Source of the DNA: Moraxella sp. ZY210820
Lineage (GTDB): Bacteria; Pseudomonadota; Gammaproteobacteria; Pseudomonadales; Moraxellaceae
Assembly (NCBI RefSeq): GCF_030674635.1
Contig: NZ_CP089978.1
Span: 1,488,001-1,552,000, forward strand
Direction of reading: 5' to 3'
Length of the DNA: 64,000 nt
Both the position numbers and the translations under genes were made by a program. Shown piece after piece: positions 55,240-64,000 of the stretch. The notes under the pieces are model-generated. The model made no database searches, was not told where the DNA came from, and saw only the letters and a list, made by a program, of their open reading frames with translations. Numbering within the stretch: the stretch's first letter is position 1; every line of letters starts with the position of its first letter.

Positions 55240-55343
55240 CGATTTATATCAGAACAGTACAATAAATGTAGGGGTTTATTATATAAACCCTTTCTAAACC
55301 AATCACTTGGGTGTATATGATACCCCCTACTATTTTACTATAA
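55240..55343. repeat. Family A repeat, inverted and degenerate copy
   Basis: On the minus strand it reads TATAGTAAAATAGTAGGGGG, then CCAAGTGATTGGTTTAGAAA, GGGTTTATATAATAAACCCC and GATATAAATCG. The terminal ACTATA and part of the left arm are lost. The second hairpin (GGGTTTAT / ATAAACCC) is intact. It lies downstream of the exported-protein gene and may act as a terminator there. Confidence 0.75.
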
Positions 55344-55350
55344 ATAACAC

Positions 55351-55384
55351 AAATCCCTATACTGCATACACAATATAGGGATTT
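55351..55384. terminator. Terminator between exported-protein gene and GAPDH gene
   Basis: AAATCCCTATA / TATAGGGATTT, a perfect 11-bp stem with a 12-base loop. The T run is better on the plus strand; on the minus strand it lies 15 bases beyond the GAPDH stop codon. Probably bidirectional. Confidence 0.75.
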
Positions 55385-55398
55385 TTATATGTTATACC

Positions 55399-56850
55399 TT
55401 AGTTAGGTACTTTAGTATATTTTACATTGCACATTTGCTCTACAATGCGTAATACTTGACAGCTATAACCCACTTCGTTGTCATACCAAACATAAGCAGT
55501 TAAACGATTGCCAGAAGTAATTGTCGCTTGAGCATCAAATACACCTGCAGTATGTGAACCAATAAAGTCTGATGATACAACTTCAGTTGAATTTGTATAA
55601 CCAATTTGACCTTGTAAATCAGAACTTAAAGAAATTTGACGGATAAATTCATTTACCGCATCACGCTCAACTTCTTTCTCTAAAGTTAAGTTTAAAATTG
55701 CTAATGATACGTTTGGTGTTGGTACACGCACTGAGTTACCAGTCAATTTACCTTTTAAATGTGGTAATGCTTTTGCAACCGCTTTTGCTGCACCCGTTTC
55801 AGTGATCACCATATTTAAAGTTGCTGCACGACCACGGCGGTCAGCTTTATGATAATTATCAATTAAGTTTTGGTCATTTGTGAATGAGTGAACGGTTTCC
55901 ACATGACCATTAATTACTTTGTATTCATCATCAAGTACTTTTAATACAGGCGTAATCGCATTTGTCGTACAGCTTGCTGCAGAAATAATGGTATCGCTAT
56001 CTAAAATATCAGCGTGGTTTACACCGTAAACGATATTTTTCATATCACCTTTACCTGGTGCAGTTAAAATCACACGAGAAATACCTGCACATTGTAAATG
56101 CTGATTTAAGCCATCAACATCACGCCATTTACCTGTATTGTCGATTAATAAAGCATCTTCAATACCATATTGAGTATAATCTACATCACTTGGGCTAGCG
56201 GCATAAATTACTTTGATATATTTACCATTTGCGATAATTGCTTCATTTTCTTCATCAATTGAAATGGTACCATCAAAATGACCATGAATAGAGTCACGGC
56301 GTAATAAAGAAGCACGTTTTGCTAAATCACCATCAGCAGTTTTACGCACGACAATCGCTTTTAAATTTAAGCCACGACCAATACCTGATTTACCGATAAT
56401 TAAACGTGCTAAAATACGACCGATACGTCCAAAACCGTAAAGTACCACATCACGAGCAGGTTTTTCAGTCGTATTACCTTCTATACCTTTTACCGCATTT
56501 TTTACAAAACCATCAATATCAGTGATATTTTGCTCTTTCACTTCAACTGCTAACTTACCTAAATCAATTTCAGCAGTACCGATATTATCGATTTTTACCA
56601 ATGCTTGTAAAATAGGGAAAGTGTGAACAACAGAAAGCTCAACGTCCATCATGCGAGTGAAACGATGTGCCTTTAACAATTGCACCACAGAAAGATGAAC
56701 TAAAGAATGTCCATAAACAGATACAATAATATTTTTTTCACGATATAAACGACCAATCATCGCAATCATTTGCTCTGCGATTTCTTCACGATTTGTCCAA
56801 CGTGCTTGATGGTCAGCTTGTAGTGCTAAAAGTGTTTCTTTGTTGCTCAC
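55399..56850 (-). CDS. Glyceraldehyde-3-phosphate dehydrogenase, long form with N-terminal extension
   Basis: Oxidises glyceraldehyde-3-phosphate to 1,3-bisphosphoglycerate. It has 483 residues instead of the usual 330. About the first 130 are an extra helical domain (ALQADHQARWTNREEIAEQM, IVSVYGHSLVHLSVVQLLKA). The normal fold then starts at VVLYGFGRIGRILARLI. The catalytic cysteine is in ISAASCTTNAITPV, with the HSFTNDQN and RRGRAATLNMV segments. This long form is the type found in Pseudomonas and Acinetobacter. GTG is the start, with GAGG 8 bases upstream. No other glycolytic gene is adjacent, and a gluconeogenic role is likely. Confidence 0.93.
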   Translation of the reverse strand: MSNKETLLALQADHQARWTNREEIAEQMIAMIGRLYREKNIIVSVYGHSLVHLSVVQLLKAHRFTRMMDVELSVVHTFPILQALVKIDNIGTAEIDLGKLAVEVKEQNITDIDGFVKNAVKGIEGNTTEKPARDVVLYGFGRIGRILARLIIGKSGIGRGLNLKAIVVRKTADGDLAKRASLLRRDSIHGHFDGTISIDEENEAIIANGKYIKVIYAASPSDVDYTQYGIEDALLIDNTGKWRDVDGLNQHLQCAGISRVILTAPGKGDMKNIVYGVNHADILDSDTIISAASCTTNAITPVLKVLDDEYKVINGHVETVHSFTNDQNLIDNYHKADRRGRAATLNMVITETGAAKAVAKALPHLKGKLTGNSVRVPTPNVSLAILNLTLEKEVERDAVNEFIRQISLSSDLQGQIGYTNSTEVVSSDFIGSHTAGVFDAQATITSGNRLTAYVWYDNEVGYSCQVLRIVEQMCNVKYTKVPN

Positions 56851-57010
56851 GGGCTAATCCTCGATTAACAATTAAAATTATCTTAGTATAATGTAAAATG
56901 CATGGAGAATAAATTAAATTTCAATTTTTATGCTCAAAATATAAGCTATACCAACTATAAATTAAAAAAATAGTCAAACATCATCACAAAATAAGAATGT
57001 AATATATCAC

Positions 57011-57832
57011 TTACAATGATAATGCTTGCACGATAATGTCAATACCTGCTTTTGCTCCCACATTCAGAGCAACACCGCCTTGCTTTGGTAATTGAGCTTC
57101 TCGTGGATTGATACGAATAAGATTTGGCGAAAATTGTTCACTAAATAAACGTACTGTTGGAATAGCTGTACCAGCACCCATTTCAATTACGACAGGATTA
57201 TGATGTTTTTTCAACCATATTGATAAACATTCAGCTTGTTGATGACTACGTTGCTCTAACCAATAATCATCATTAAACATTAAAATATTAGGGCGAATAA
57301 TAGCATTTTGACAATGTGGGCATAAAGGTAAATCATCAAGCCATTGACAATTTTCCTTATCAATATTTATTAATAAATCATCAGCTTGCCAAATTTCATT
57401 TTGACAAGGCTGGCTACATTGCACATGATGAATTGAACCATGACACTCATAAATTAAATCATCATCAAAACCTGCTTTTTGAAATTGTCCATCAACATTC
57501 GATGTAAAAATGAAATAATCCAATTGCTGTTGTTTGATTAATTTTTGTAGTAAATAAAAACCATCATGCGGTTGTGTTTTGCGATATAAATCTAAACGAT
57601 GTCCGTAAAATCCCCATGCTAATCGTGGTTGTTGGCGAAACGCTTGTGGATTAGCAATTTGCGTAAAATCCATTTTTTTACGCCCTAATGCAGGGTAGGC
57701 TTGCCACATACCTTGATTACCACGAAAATCAGGTAAGCCAGAATCTACACCCATGCCTGCCCCTGCGGTAATTAGTAAGCCATCAGCAGAGTGTATAAGT
57801 TGTTTGATACGCTGTTGCATTGATTGAGACAT
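57011..57832 (-). CDS. Sir2-family NAD-dependent protein deacylase (sirtuin-like)
   Basis: 273 residues. NAD-binding motifs are present: LLITAGAGMGVDSGLPDFRG near residue 20, FIFTSNVDGQFQKAG at about 110 and the catalytic histidine region YECHGSIHHVQC at about 128. A zinc module has cysteines CSQPC and CPHC. Family IV/CobB-like class III motif details differ, so the acyl specificity is open. The C-terminus INPREAQLPKQGG and a glycine-rich GAKAG end match the family. It lies 30 bases after the YafJ-type gene on the same strand and may be co-transcribed. Confidence 0.85.
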   Translation of the reverse strand: MSQSMQQRIKQLIHSADGLLITAGAGMGVDSGLPDFRGNQGMWQAYPALGRKKMDFTQIANPQAFRQQPRLAWGFYGHRLDLYRKTQPHDGFYLLQKLIKQQQLDYFIFTSNVDGQFQKAGFDDDLIYECHGSIHHVQCSQPCQNEIWQADDLLINIDKENCQWLDDLPLCPHCQNAIIRPNILMFNDDYWLEQRSHQQAECLSIWLKKHHNPVVIEMGAGTAIPTVRLFSEQFSPNLIRINPREAQLPKQGGVALNVGAKAGIDIIVQALSL

Positions 57833-57861
57833 TTGTTATATCCTTGATTTTAATGCTTATT

Positions 57862-58710
57862 TTAATATATATCCGCCAATGTAACTCGTTTTAAAGCTGG
57901 ATTTTCCGCTTCACGAATGAGACGCTCCACACGAGTTTGGGCTTGTTTTACGATTTTACCTTGTTGAAATAAAATCATTTCACCCGCTTGATAGGCTGTC
58001 CATGTTTCATTTTTGGTCAATGGCTCAGTGGTAATTACCGCAACACGGTCTTCAGGCGTGGTTACTTGGCTAAAATCCACTTCGACATCTAAATCAATCA
58101 GTTGAGCAGGTTGAAATGGATATTCACGCACTAACCAATGTAATTTGGTTGTTGCATAAGTGAACATTGCTTGACCATTGGATAAAATAAAATTAAACGT
58201 ACCATGCTCGGCAATTTGTGGCGATATTTCGCTTAATAATTGAAATAATTCATCAAGGCTTGGTTCATTTGAGCCAAAACGCTGTATCATACAGTCCAAT
58301 AAATAACAAAACGCCAATTCGCTATCAGTATCGCCCACAGGTTGAAAATGTCCGTGTAAGCTCGGTTTAAAGTCTAATAAATCGCCATTATGGGCAAAAA
58401 TCCAATGTCGTCCCCATAATTCACGCATAAAAGGGTGAGAATTTTCAAGGTTAATCACGCCTTGTGTGGCTTTACGAATATGGGCAATCACATTACGAGA
58501 TTTAATCGGATAATGACGGATTAACTCCGCAATCGGGGAGTGTACCGCAGATTGATTATCAACAAATAAACGGCAGGCTTTATCTTCAAAAAAGGCAATG
58601 CCAAAACCATCACAATGGTCAGAAGTAATTCCCGCACGTTGCGAAAATCCACGAAAAGAAAAAGTAATATCAGTCGGTGTGGCACAATTCATGCCGAGAA
58701 GTTGGCACAT
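57862..58710 (-). CDS. yafJ: Class II glutamine amidotransferase, YafJ type
   Basis: 282 residues starting MCQLLGMNCATPTDI, so Cys2 becomes the N-terminal nucleophile after methionine removal. SDHCDGFGIAFFED, AHIRKATQG, ENSHPFMRELWGRHWIFAHNGDL and the TEPLTKNETW segment match the YafJ family (E. coli 255). The natural substrate is unknown; related amidases act on gamma-glutamyl compounds. The ATG is fixed by the need for cysteine at position 2. It precedes the sirtuin gene by 30 bases. Confidence 0.9.
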   Translation of the reverse strand: MCQLLGMNCATPTDITFSFRGFSQRAGITSDHCDGFGIAFFEDKACRLFVDNQSAVHSPIAELIRHYPIKSRNVIAHIRKATQGVINLENSHPFMRELWGRHWIFAHNGDLLDFKPSLHGHFQPVGDTDSELAFCYLLDCMIQRFGSNEPSLDELFQLLSEISPQIAEHGTFNFILSNGQAMFTYATTKLHWLVREYPFQPAQLIDLDVEVDFSQVTTPEDRVAVITTEPLTKNETWTAYQAGEMILFQQGKIVKQAQTRVERLIREAENPALKRVTLADIY

Positions 58711-58722
58711 AATTCAATCTAC

Positions 58723-59013
58723 TTATTTATTTAAAAATTTGTTGATTATAATACGATTATCATCATCTAATAAAGCTTGTAATAAAGCCTTTTCATCATC
58801 AATGTCATCATTATCTGTACCAATATATGATTTTAAACTTCCTGAAAGTGCTTGAACTTGTGGGCAAATATCAGTATCTTGTTTTGGATAAAATAAAATA
58901 CGGACTTCATAAGTCATATCATCAAAATTAGAAATGATATGATCCACATTTGCCATAATATGTTCTGGTAATTGAATAAAAATACCATTATTTTGTGTAA
59001 TTGCGGTGATTTG
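58723..59013 (-). CDS. Small uncharacterised protein (96 residues), first of a pair
   Basis: Starts at the ATG at 59013, chosen because GGGAG lies 8-10 bases upstream; the earlier ATG at 59043 lies within the preceding gene. The sequence MQITAITQNNGIFIQLPEHI suggests a short beta-hairpin start like AbrB/SpoVT proteins, but the AbrB G-R-I-x-P motif is not there. A charged C-terminal half with DNDDIDDEKALLQALLDDD follows. I do not recognise it. It lies 20 bases after the 118-residue protein and 12 before yafJ. Confidence 0.6.
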   Translation of the reverse strand, partial: QITAITQNNGIFIQLPEHIMANVDHIISNFDDMTYEVRILFYPKQDTDICPQVQALSGSLKSYIGTDNDDIDDEKALLQALLDDDNRIIINKFLNK

Positions 59014-59033
59014 CATTTTAACGCTCCCATCAC

Positions 59034-59390
59034 TTATCGCCATTGGATATAAATTTGGTCTAAATGTGGAAAGCCAAAGTATTTTTTACCATCTTCCATA
59101 ACAATAAACCAATTATCACGATGTCGATAATAATATTTATTTAACTCTTCATCAGAAATATTTAACGATTTTTGCAAATCATCTAATTTCTTTTCTTGTT
59201 CATCATCATTTAACTCATCGTCTAGCCAAATATCACTTAAATCAAATTCTGAAATTCTAACCAATAAAAACTCTAAATCATTATCAAAAAATGAATGACG
59301 ACCTAAAAAGAACGGTGTTTGATAGCTAACAATATCAATATCAGCTAAATGTTCATTGTTAAAATATAATTTTGCAGACGGTAAATTCAT
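59034..59390 (-). CDS. Small uncharacterised protein (118 residues), second of a pair
   Basis: GGAG precedes the ATG by about 8 bases. The product, beginning MNLPSAKLYFNNEHLADIDI, has a YQTPFFLGRHSFFDND segment, an acidic central helix (ISEFDLSDIWLDDELNDDEQ) and a W-F-I-VMEDGKKYFGF hairpin near the end. It is soluble and acidic (many D/E), with no signal peptide. Together with the following small gene it forms an unassigned two-gene unit, conceivably an immunity- or toxin-type pair, but no toxin motif is visible. Confidence 0.6.
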   Translation of the reverse strand: MNLPSAKLYFNNEHLADIDIVSYQTPFFLGRHSFFDNDLEFLLVRISEFDLSDIWLDDELNDDEQEKKLDDLQKSLNISDEELNKYYYRHRDNWFIVMEDGKKYFGFPHLDQIYIQWR

Positions 59391-59417
59391 CGTTTTTCTC
59401 CTATGTCAATAATATTT

Positions 59418-60089
59418 TCAATAAACATTCCGATAAAAATTAACATTTCTAAATTCCGCACTTTCATCTAAATCAGGGAATGTACTGGCAGTACGTTCAT
59501 CAAGTTTGATATATTTAGGGTGGGTAAAATTTTTTACTCGGCTATCAGCGACCCAAATATCATCAGCAAAATTTAAAAAATCATCTAAAAAGAAACGATT
59601 GGACTGGTCATATAATACATCGCCCGCCAGTAAAACATCAACACGTTCCGCTTGATATAAATCAGCTAAATATTCTAATTCTACGCCATTCAGTTGTGCA
59701 TTTTCACGACACGCCATCAAACTTACAGAGTCTATGTCGCAACAAATGACCCGTTTTGCACCTGCTAATTTTGCTGCAATACCGACCACGCCAGAGCCGG
59801 CACCAAAATCAAGTACCGTTTTACCACGCACATGATGTGGTTCAGCGAGTAGCCATTGAGCCATTGCTAAACCTGATGCCCAGCAAAAAATCCAATACGG
59901 TGTATTTTGCCAAATTTGACGAATGACATCATCATCTAAACGTTCATTGGGAAACACAGGCGGTATTAACCATAAATCAATCGATGTATGGGGTAACCGT
60001 TGTGCCTGTAATTCACATTGTGGAATGACTTGCTGTAAGGCGGATAATAACGCCTGTGGGCATTCACGTTGTAAAGTTGATGATGTCAT
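59418..60089 (-). CDS. Class I SAM-dependent methyltransferase, lysine-methyltransferase-like
   Basis: 223 residues. Motif I is VLDFGAGSGVVGIAAKLAGA at about residue 92, followed by motif II CCDIDSVSLMACRENAQLNG and ADLYQAERVDVLLAGDVLYD. The PYWIFCWASGLAMAQWLL segment before motif I resembles the METTL20/ETF-beta and Nnt1-type protein methyltransferases. The VLLAGDVLYD acidic element is the D/E-x-x-x pattern they use. The target is unknown. It sits just after folD on the same strand, with 17 bases between. Confidence 0.82.
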   Translation of the reverse strand: MTSSTLQRECPQALLSALQQVIPQCELQAQRLPHTSIDLWLIPPVFPNERLDDDVIRQIWQNTPYWIFCWASGLAMAQWLLAEPHHVRGKTVLDFGAGSGVVGIAAKLAGAKRVICCDIDSVSLMACRENAQLNGVELEYLADLYQAERVDVLLAGDVLYDQSNRFFLDDFLNFADDIWVADSRVKNFTHPKYIKLDERTASTFPDLDESAEFRNVNFYRNVY

Positions 60090-60106
60090 ACCATTTTGCC
60101 TATGAT

Positions 60107-60955
60107 TTAGCCTAATTTTTTCTCGGCAGCTTCAACGGTTTGACGAATCAATGTGGTAATGGTCATTGGACCAACGCCACCTGGTACAGGTGTATAAGCA
60201 GACGCAATTTGCTCAATACCTTGTAATTCAATATCGCCCACACCGCCACCATCTCGTGGATGGAAACCAGCATCAACCACAACCGCACCTTGTTTAATCC
60301 ATTCTTTTTGAATGAGTTCTGCTTTACCTACCGCACCGACAATAATATCAGCCTGTTTTACAAACTCTGCCAAATTTTGTGTACGAGAATGGCAAATCGT
60401 AACCGTTGCATTGGCTTGTAATAACATGGCTGCCATAGGCTTACCTAAAATCGCTGAACGACCCACCACAACAGCGTGTTTTCCTGCAATTTCAATGCCA
60501 TATTCTTGCAATATGGTCATAATCCCTTGCGGTGTTGCTGAACCATAAGCAGGTTCGCCCATCGCCATACGACCATAACCAAGACAAGTTACACCATCAA
60601 CATCTTTTTCGAGAGCAATGGCATCAAAGCACGCACGCTCATCAATTTGAGCAGGAACTGGGTGTTGCAATAAAATACCATGTACATCAGGATTGGCATT
60701 AAGTTTCTCAATTTCGGCTAATAATTGCTTGGTTGTGGTTTCTTGTGGTAATTCAATTTTTAAAGAATCCATACCTACACGGCGACACGCATTACCTTTC
60801 ATACGTACATAAGTGGCAGATGCACCATCATCACCAACTAAAATGGTCGCTAAAATCGGGGTGCGACCAGATTTTGCTTTTAATGCTTCAACACGTTGCA
60901 ATAAATCAGCTTCAATTTTTTGTGCTAATGCACGACCATCTAACAATAATGCCAT
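60107..60955 (-). CDS. folD: Bifunctional methylenetetrahydrofolate dehydrogenase / cyclohydrolase
   Basis: Interconverts 5,10-methylene-, methenyl- and 10-formyl-tetrahydrofolate with NADP. The 282 residues match FolD (E. coli 288): [22 protein letters not shown] with the catalytic Yxxx[30 protein letters not shown], the Rossmann loop [17 protein letters not shown] and the C-terminus [20 protein letters not shown] lies before the ATG. It is followed on the same strand by the methyltransferase gene. Confidence 0.97.
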   Translation of the reverse strand: MALLLDGRALAQKIEADLLQRVEALKAKSGRTPILATILVGDDGASATYVRMKGNACRRVGMDSLKIELPQETTTKQLLAEIEKLNANPDVHGILLQHPVPAQIDERACFDAIALEKDVDGVTCLGYGRMAMGEPAYGSATPQGIMTILQEYGIEIAGKHAVVVGRSAILGKPMAAMLLQANATVTICHSRTQNLAEFVKQADIIVGAVGKAELIQKEWIKQGAVVVDAGFHPRDGGGVGDIELQGIEQIASAYTPVPGGVGPMTITTLIRQTVEAAEKKLG

Positions 60956-61134
60956 GAAGATACTCCAAAAGTTTATTAAAATTATGCTAATGATACAGGA
61001 TTTATGTCTAAAATTTGCGTTAAAAATAGAATAATTATAGTAAAAACAAATTGTTTGATGAAAATATCGCCTATTGTTATCAATAGGTCTTGTTTTAATT
61101 TTTATTCATGGTATCATACGCATCATCAAGTTAT

Positions 61135-61208
61135 GGCGGGGTGGCAGAGTGGTCATGCAGCGGACTGCAACTCCGTGGACGCCGGTTCGATTCCGACCTC
61201 CGCCTCCA
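61135..61208 (+). tRNA. tRNA-Cys (GCA)
   Basis: 74 bases with acceptor GGCGGGG pairing with CTCCGCC, discriminator T and encoded CCA. The anticodon loop contains GCA (CTGCAAC). The T arm CCGGTTCGATTCCG is clear, with one mismatch in the T stem. Confidence 0.95.
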
Positions 61209-61219
61209 TATTTGATATT

Positions 61220-61306
61220 GCCCGGGTGGTGAAATAGGTAGACACAGGGGATTTAAAATCCCCCGCCCCCAAAGGCGTGCCAGTTCGAGTCTGGCTCCGG
61301 GCACCA
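61220..61306 (+). tRNA. tRNA-Leu (TAA)
   Basis: 87 bases with a long variable arm, acceptor GCCCGGG paired to CTCCGGGC-type end, encoded CCA, and anticodon loop TTTAAAA giving anticodon TAA. It follows tRNA-Cys after 11 bases, so the two are one transcript. Confidence 0.95.
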
Positions 61307-61330
61307 TTTGATAGTGTATAGTATAAAATT

Positions 61331-61356
61331 AAGATCAGCATTAAGCTGATTTTTTT
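61331..61356 (+). terminator. Terminator of the tRNA-Cys/tRNA-Leu unit
   Basis: AAGATCAGC / GCTGATTTT stem (including one G-T pair) with a 5-base loop and a T run of seven or more, 25 bases after tRNA-Leu. Confidence 0.85.
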
Positions 61357-61407
61357 ATGTCTGGAATTTATCAATAAAATATAGAATAGTTTATTATCTA
61401 CTTATAA

Positions 61408-61534
61408 TATAGTAAATTCAATTCATAATTAAACAGTAGGGACAAATTATATTTGTCCAACTTATTGATTTTATAAAGGGTTTATGCAATAAACCTCTAC
61501 ATTTGTTGTATTGTTTTGATATAAATCGACTATA
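61408..61534. repeat. MITE-like repeat, family A copy 4
   Basis: About 123 bp (61410-61532) from TAGTAAATTCAATTC to ATAAATCGACTA, flanked by TA. The first hairpin is GGACAAAT-tat-ATTTGTCC, so both arms differ from copy 1 (GGGCGAAT / ATTCGCCC) yet stay fully paired. It lies between tRNA-Leu and the CAU tRNA in a 320-base gap that otherwise holds only the two flanking terminators. Confidence 0.88.
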
Positions 61535-61587
61535 AAATAAACACCCCTATTTTTTATCAATTGTGCTTAATTCTTTTGCAAAAACAA

Positions 61588-61620
61588 AAAATCCCATCTA
61601 AATCAACTAGATAGGATTTT
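61588..61620 (-). terminator. Terminator of the CAU tRNA
   Basis: AAAATCCCATCTA / TAGATAGGATTTT, 12 of 13 pairs with a 7-base loop, followed on the minus strand by TTTTGTTTTT. It lies 6 bases beyond the tRNA 3' end. Confidence 0.85.
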
Positions 61621-61626
61621 AATATA

Positions 61627-61703
<77 letters not shown>

Positions 61704-61760
61704 GATATACTAAAAATTAGTGTTTAGATATTATAATGAATTTAAAATAAAAATCAAGAC

Positions 61761-62540
<780 letters not shown>

Positions 62541-62618
62541 CTATTAAAATGATGATACGTCTCATTATCCCATCAGAAACAGGATAATGCAAATTGAAAT
62601 GAAATACAATTTTTTTCA

Positions 62619-62987
62619 TCATTGAGAAGCTGATAAAATTTTCTTCCAAATATCATAAGTTGGTCGATTGGCTTTGGTTAAAACTTCATTACGCAGATGA
62701 TTAATTTCTGAACAAGCAATATTTTCTCGTGTTTTTATTGATTGATTACTTGTAAGATAAAAATGCAAACCACATACTCTATCATGACGAGATGTTTTAA
62801 AAAATTTAATATCTTCAATTTCATCATACTTAATTAATTTGGTTTTACCCGACACATAGTTTAAAATCAAATATTGTTCTGTCAATTCAAATTTTTCTAC
62901 GGTATGACTTCTCCAATACATCACATAACCAATCATCACAGTTAAAATGATAGCAATCACTACAAATGAATGATGACGTTTTGCCAT
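62619..62987 (-). CDS. Small membrane-anchored protein with PH-like domain
   Basis: 122 residues. One N-terminal membrane helix (about 8-25, FVVIAIILTVMIGYVMYW) precedes a beta-rich soluble part: VEKFELTEQYLILNYVSGK, LIKYDEIEDIKFFK and HDRVCGLHFYL. This is the pattern of bacterial PH-like (YdbT/DUF304-type) domains. Function is unknown. It is a single gene between thiD and the DUF445 gene, with GGGA before the ATG. Confidence 0.6.
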   Translation of the reverse strand: MAKRHHSFVVIAIILTVMIGYVMYWRSHTVEKFELTEQYLILNYVSGKTKLIKYDEIEDIKFFKTSRHDRVCGLHFYLTSNQSIKTRENIACSEINHLRNEVLTKANRPTYDIWKKILSASQ

Positions 62988-63049
62988 ATTTATTCCCTTT
63001 TATCAAAAATTAAACAGTTTAATTTTATACGCTTAAAATACACAATCCA

Positions 63050-64000
63050 TTATAAAAATGCAATAAATAAATGTGCCAGACCTGCTAAAAATCCTGTAAT
63101 ACCACCCAGTACAATCAAAATCCATTCATCTTCTTGGAACGCTGGACGTAATAAATTTTGAAATTCTTGCGGTGTCAATTCTCTAATTCTATCCCTAAAC
63201 ATCGTGTAAATTTTTTGAGCACGACTGGCATTAAATTCTGGGTCGCTCATTGGTTTCATAGTCAGCTCAATTGAATGCTCCACCAATGATTTTTTCAATT
63301 CACCATATTCTTTAAAGCCCAATGATGCCACCAAAATACCACTCACCCACGGATTATCCATAATTTGATAAACGTGCTGTTTAATTACACGGCGAGTTTG
63401 GTCTTTTTTTGCACCATACATCATTTCAGTCATAATGGTTTTTAGCGTAATCAATTCTTCTGTAACCACGCGAGCAAACACCGAAGAAACTTCATCTTGA
63501 CGTTTCATAAATGCACCTTGAATATTGTAGGTGCTAATATGTGGCGGTAATGGATAAACCCATGGAAATTTACGATTTTTAGTCAATTTAAATGCTTTTA
63601 AATATTTAACGGGCTTAGGCTCAAGCGGATTAAACACCATATAAATCGCAATCCAGTTGGTTAAAAATCCCCAAATACTAGCTAGAATTGGCACAGTCCA
63701 ATGATGTGGAATAATAAACCACAAAATCATTTGTAAAATACCAAAATAAATGCCAATAATCGCACTCACATGCCAAATAAAATTAATTTCCTTTTTACCC
63801 ACTTCCATAAACATTTTAACCATTAAACGGCGGTCATTTTCCATAGTATGCACCACCATTTCACGCATATTCACTAAATCTTCAACTTGACTGGTTAAAT
63901 CTGTCATTAACTCATTGATAATATGTGGTAATTCTTGATGTGCATAGGCATAAATACGGCGTTTTACGGCATAAGGGAGATGTTGCCAAGTGCTATTTTG
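63050..64000 (-). CDS. DUF445 family membrane protein, N-terminus beyond the window
   Basis: The frame stays open to the right edge (317 codons visible), so the true start lies outside. The ATG at 63907 is internal: 31 in-frame codons (QNSTWQHLPYAVKRRIYAY and onward) precede it. DUF445 features include a coiled region near LTSQVEDLVNMREMV, two membrane helices (about 75-120) with ILASIWGFLTNWIAIYMVFNPLEPK, VIKQHVYQIMDNPW and a C-terminal helix ending LGGITGFLAGLAHLFIAFL. This family (YjiN/YheB-like) is uncharacterised. No truncation beyond the window edge is seen. Confidence 0.85.
   Translation of the reverse strand, partial: QNSTWQHLPYAVKRRIYAYAHQELPHIINELMTDLTSQVEDLVNMREMVVHTMENDRRLMVKMFMEVGKKEINFIWHVSAIIGIYFGILQMILWFIIPHHWTVPILASIWGFLTNWIAIYMVFNPLEPKPVKYLKAFKLTKNRKFPWVYPLPPHISTYNIQGAFMKRQDEVSSVFARVVTEELITLKTIMTEMMYGAKKDQTRRVIKQHVYQIMDNPWVSGILVASLGFKEYGELKKSLVEHSIELTMKPMSDPEFNASRAQKIYTMFRDRIRELTPQEFQNLLRPAFQEDEWILIVLGGITGFLAGLAHLFIAFL

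Noticed and set aside
60813..61237. Plus-strand open frames across the folD start and tRNA genes
   Set aside because: They overlap folD antisense and tRNA-Cys, without ribosome binding sites or protein-like composition.
20760..61534. Repeats considered as a CRISPR array
   Set aside because: Copies are kilobases apart in different intergenic regions and both orientations, with no regular spacers and no cas genes.

Overview
The window is a stretch of chromosome from an AT-rich gammaproteobacterium, most likely of the Moraxellaceae and closest in character to Acinetobacter. This rests on gene content rather than any search: a long (about 480-residue) GAPDH with an N-terminal extension, a hemophilin/TonB-receptor/Slam heme locus, EF-P next to EpmB, a CysG fusion, and very short A/T-rich intergenic regions. 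Most of it is ordinary core genome. I see no prophage, complete insertion sequence, rRNA operon or CRISPR array.

Layout. 1-10 kb: rsmI (cut by the left edge), yraN, a DUF2726 protein, a DUF3817 membrane protein, acnB (GTG start), cysG (TTG start), trmL, obgE, proB and an unknown membrane protein. 10-21 kb, all on the minus strand: rapA, then a tightly packed seven-gene run kdsD-kdsC-lptC-lptA-lptB-lptD-surA that joins KDO synthesis, the LPS transport bridge and the outer-membrane chaperone. 21-27 kb: a heme acquisition locus, transcribed hphR-like TonB receptor, hphA-like secreted hemophilin, then a Slam translocon, with Fur-type operators in front of the first two genes. 27-33 kb: ubiC, a FimX-like degenerate c-di-GMP protein, a partner protein and epmB, facing efp. 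34-41 kb: DUF4184, an SAH riboswitch in front of ahcY, upp, yeaC, nadK and mrcB (PBP1b). 42-48 kb: a LysR regulator, a paeA-like CBS transporter, a dead phd-vapC toxin-antitoxin operon, and a DUF3649/PepSY/DUF3325 membrane operon of the kind linked to iron uptake. 48-61 kb: DAHP synthase, DUF2520 protein, rsfS, a histidine-rich repeat protein, a tail-anchored Sel1-type protein, GAPDH, a sirtuin, a YafJ-type amidotransferase, two unknown small proteins, a methyltransferase and folD. 61-64 kb: tRNA-Cys, tRNA-Leu, a CAU tRNA, thiD, a small membrane protein and a DUF445 protein cut by the right edge.

The points most worth a second look are these. (1) Two families of short MITE-like repeats recur between genes. 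Family A is about 124 bp with TAGT ends and TA target duplications; family B is about 112 bp with ATTCTCAA-type ends. Both carry internal hairpins whose arms change together between copies. (2) One family A copy sits exactly in codon 2 of a vapC toxin gene. Removing it with one TA restores an exact 139-codon frame. The same operon also has a nonsense codon in the toxin and a 34-bp tandem duplication that frameshifts the antitoxin. (3) An SAH riboswitch with a full 7-bp pseudoknot precedes ahcY. (4) The heme locus has a large hairpin between hemophilin and Slam that may set their ratio. (5) A 27-codon fragment of a DUF188 gene is coupled to ubiC. (6) A FimX-like protein lacks the catalytic EAL signature and is co-transcribed with the EF-P modification enzyme.
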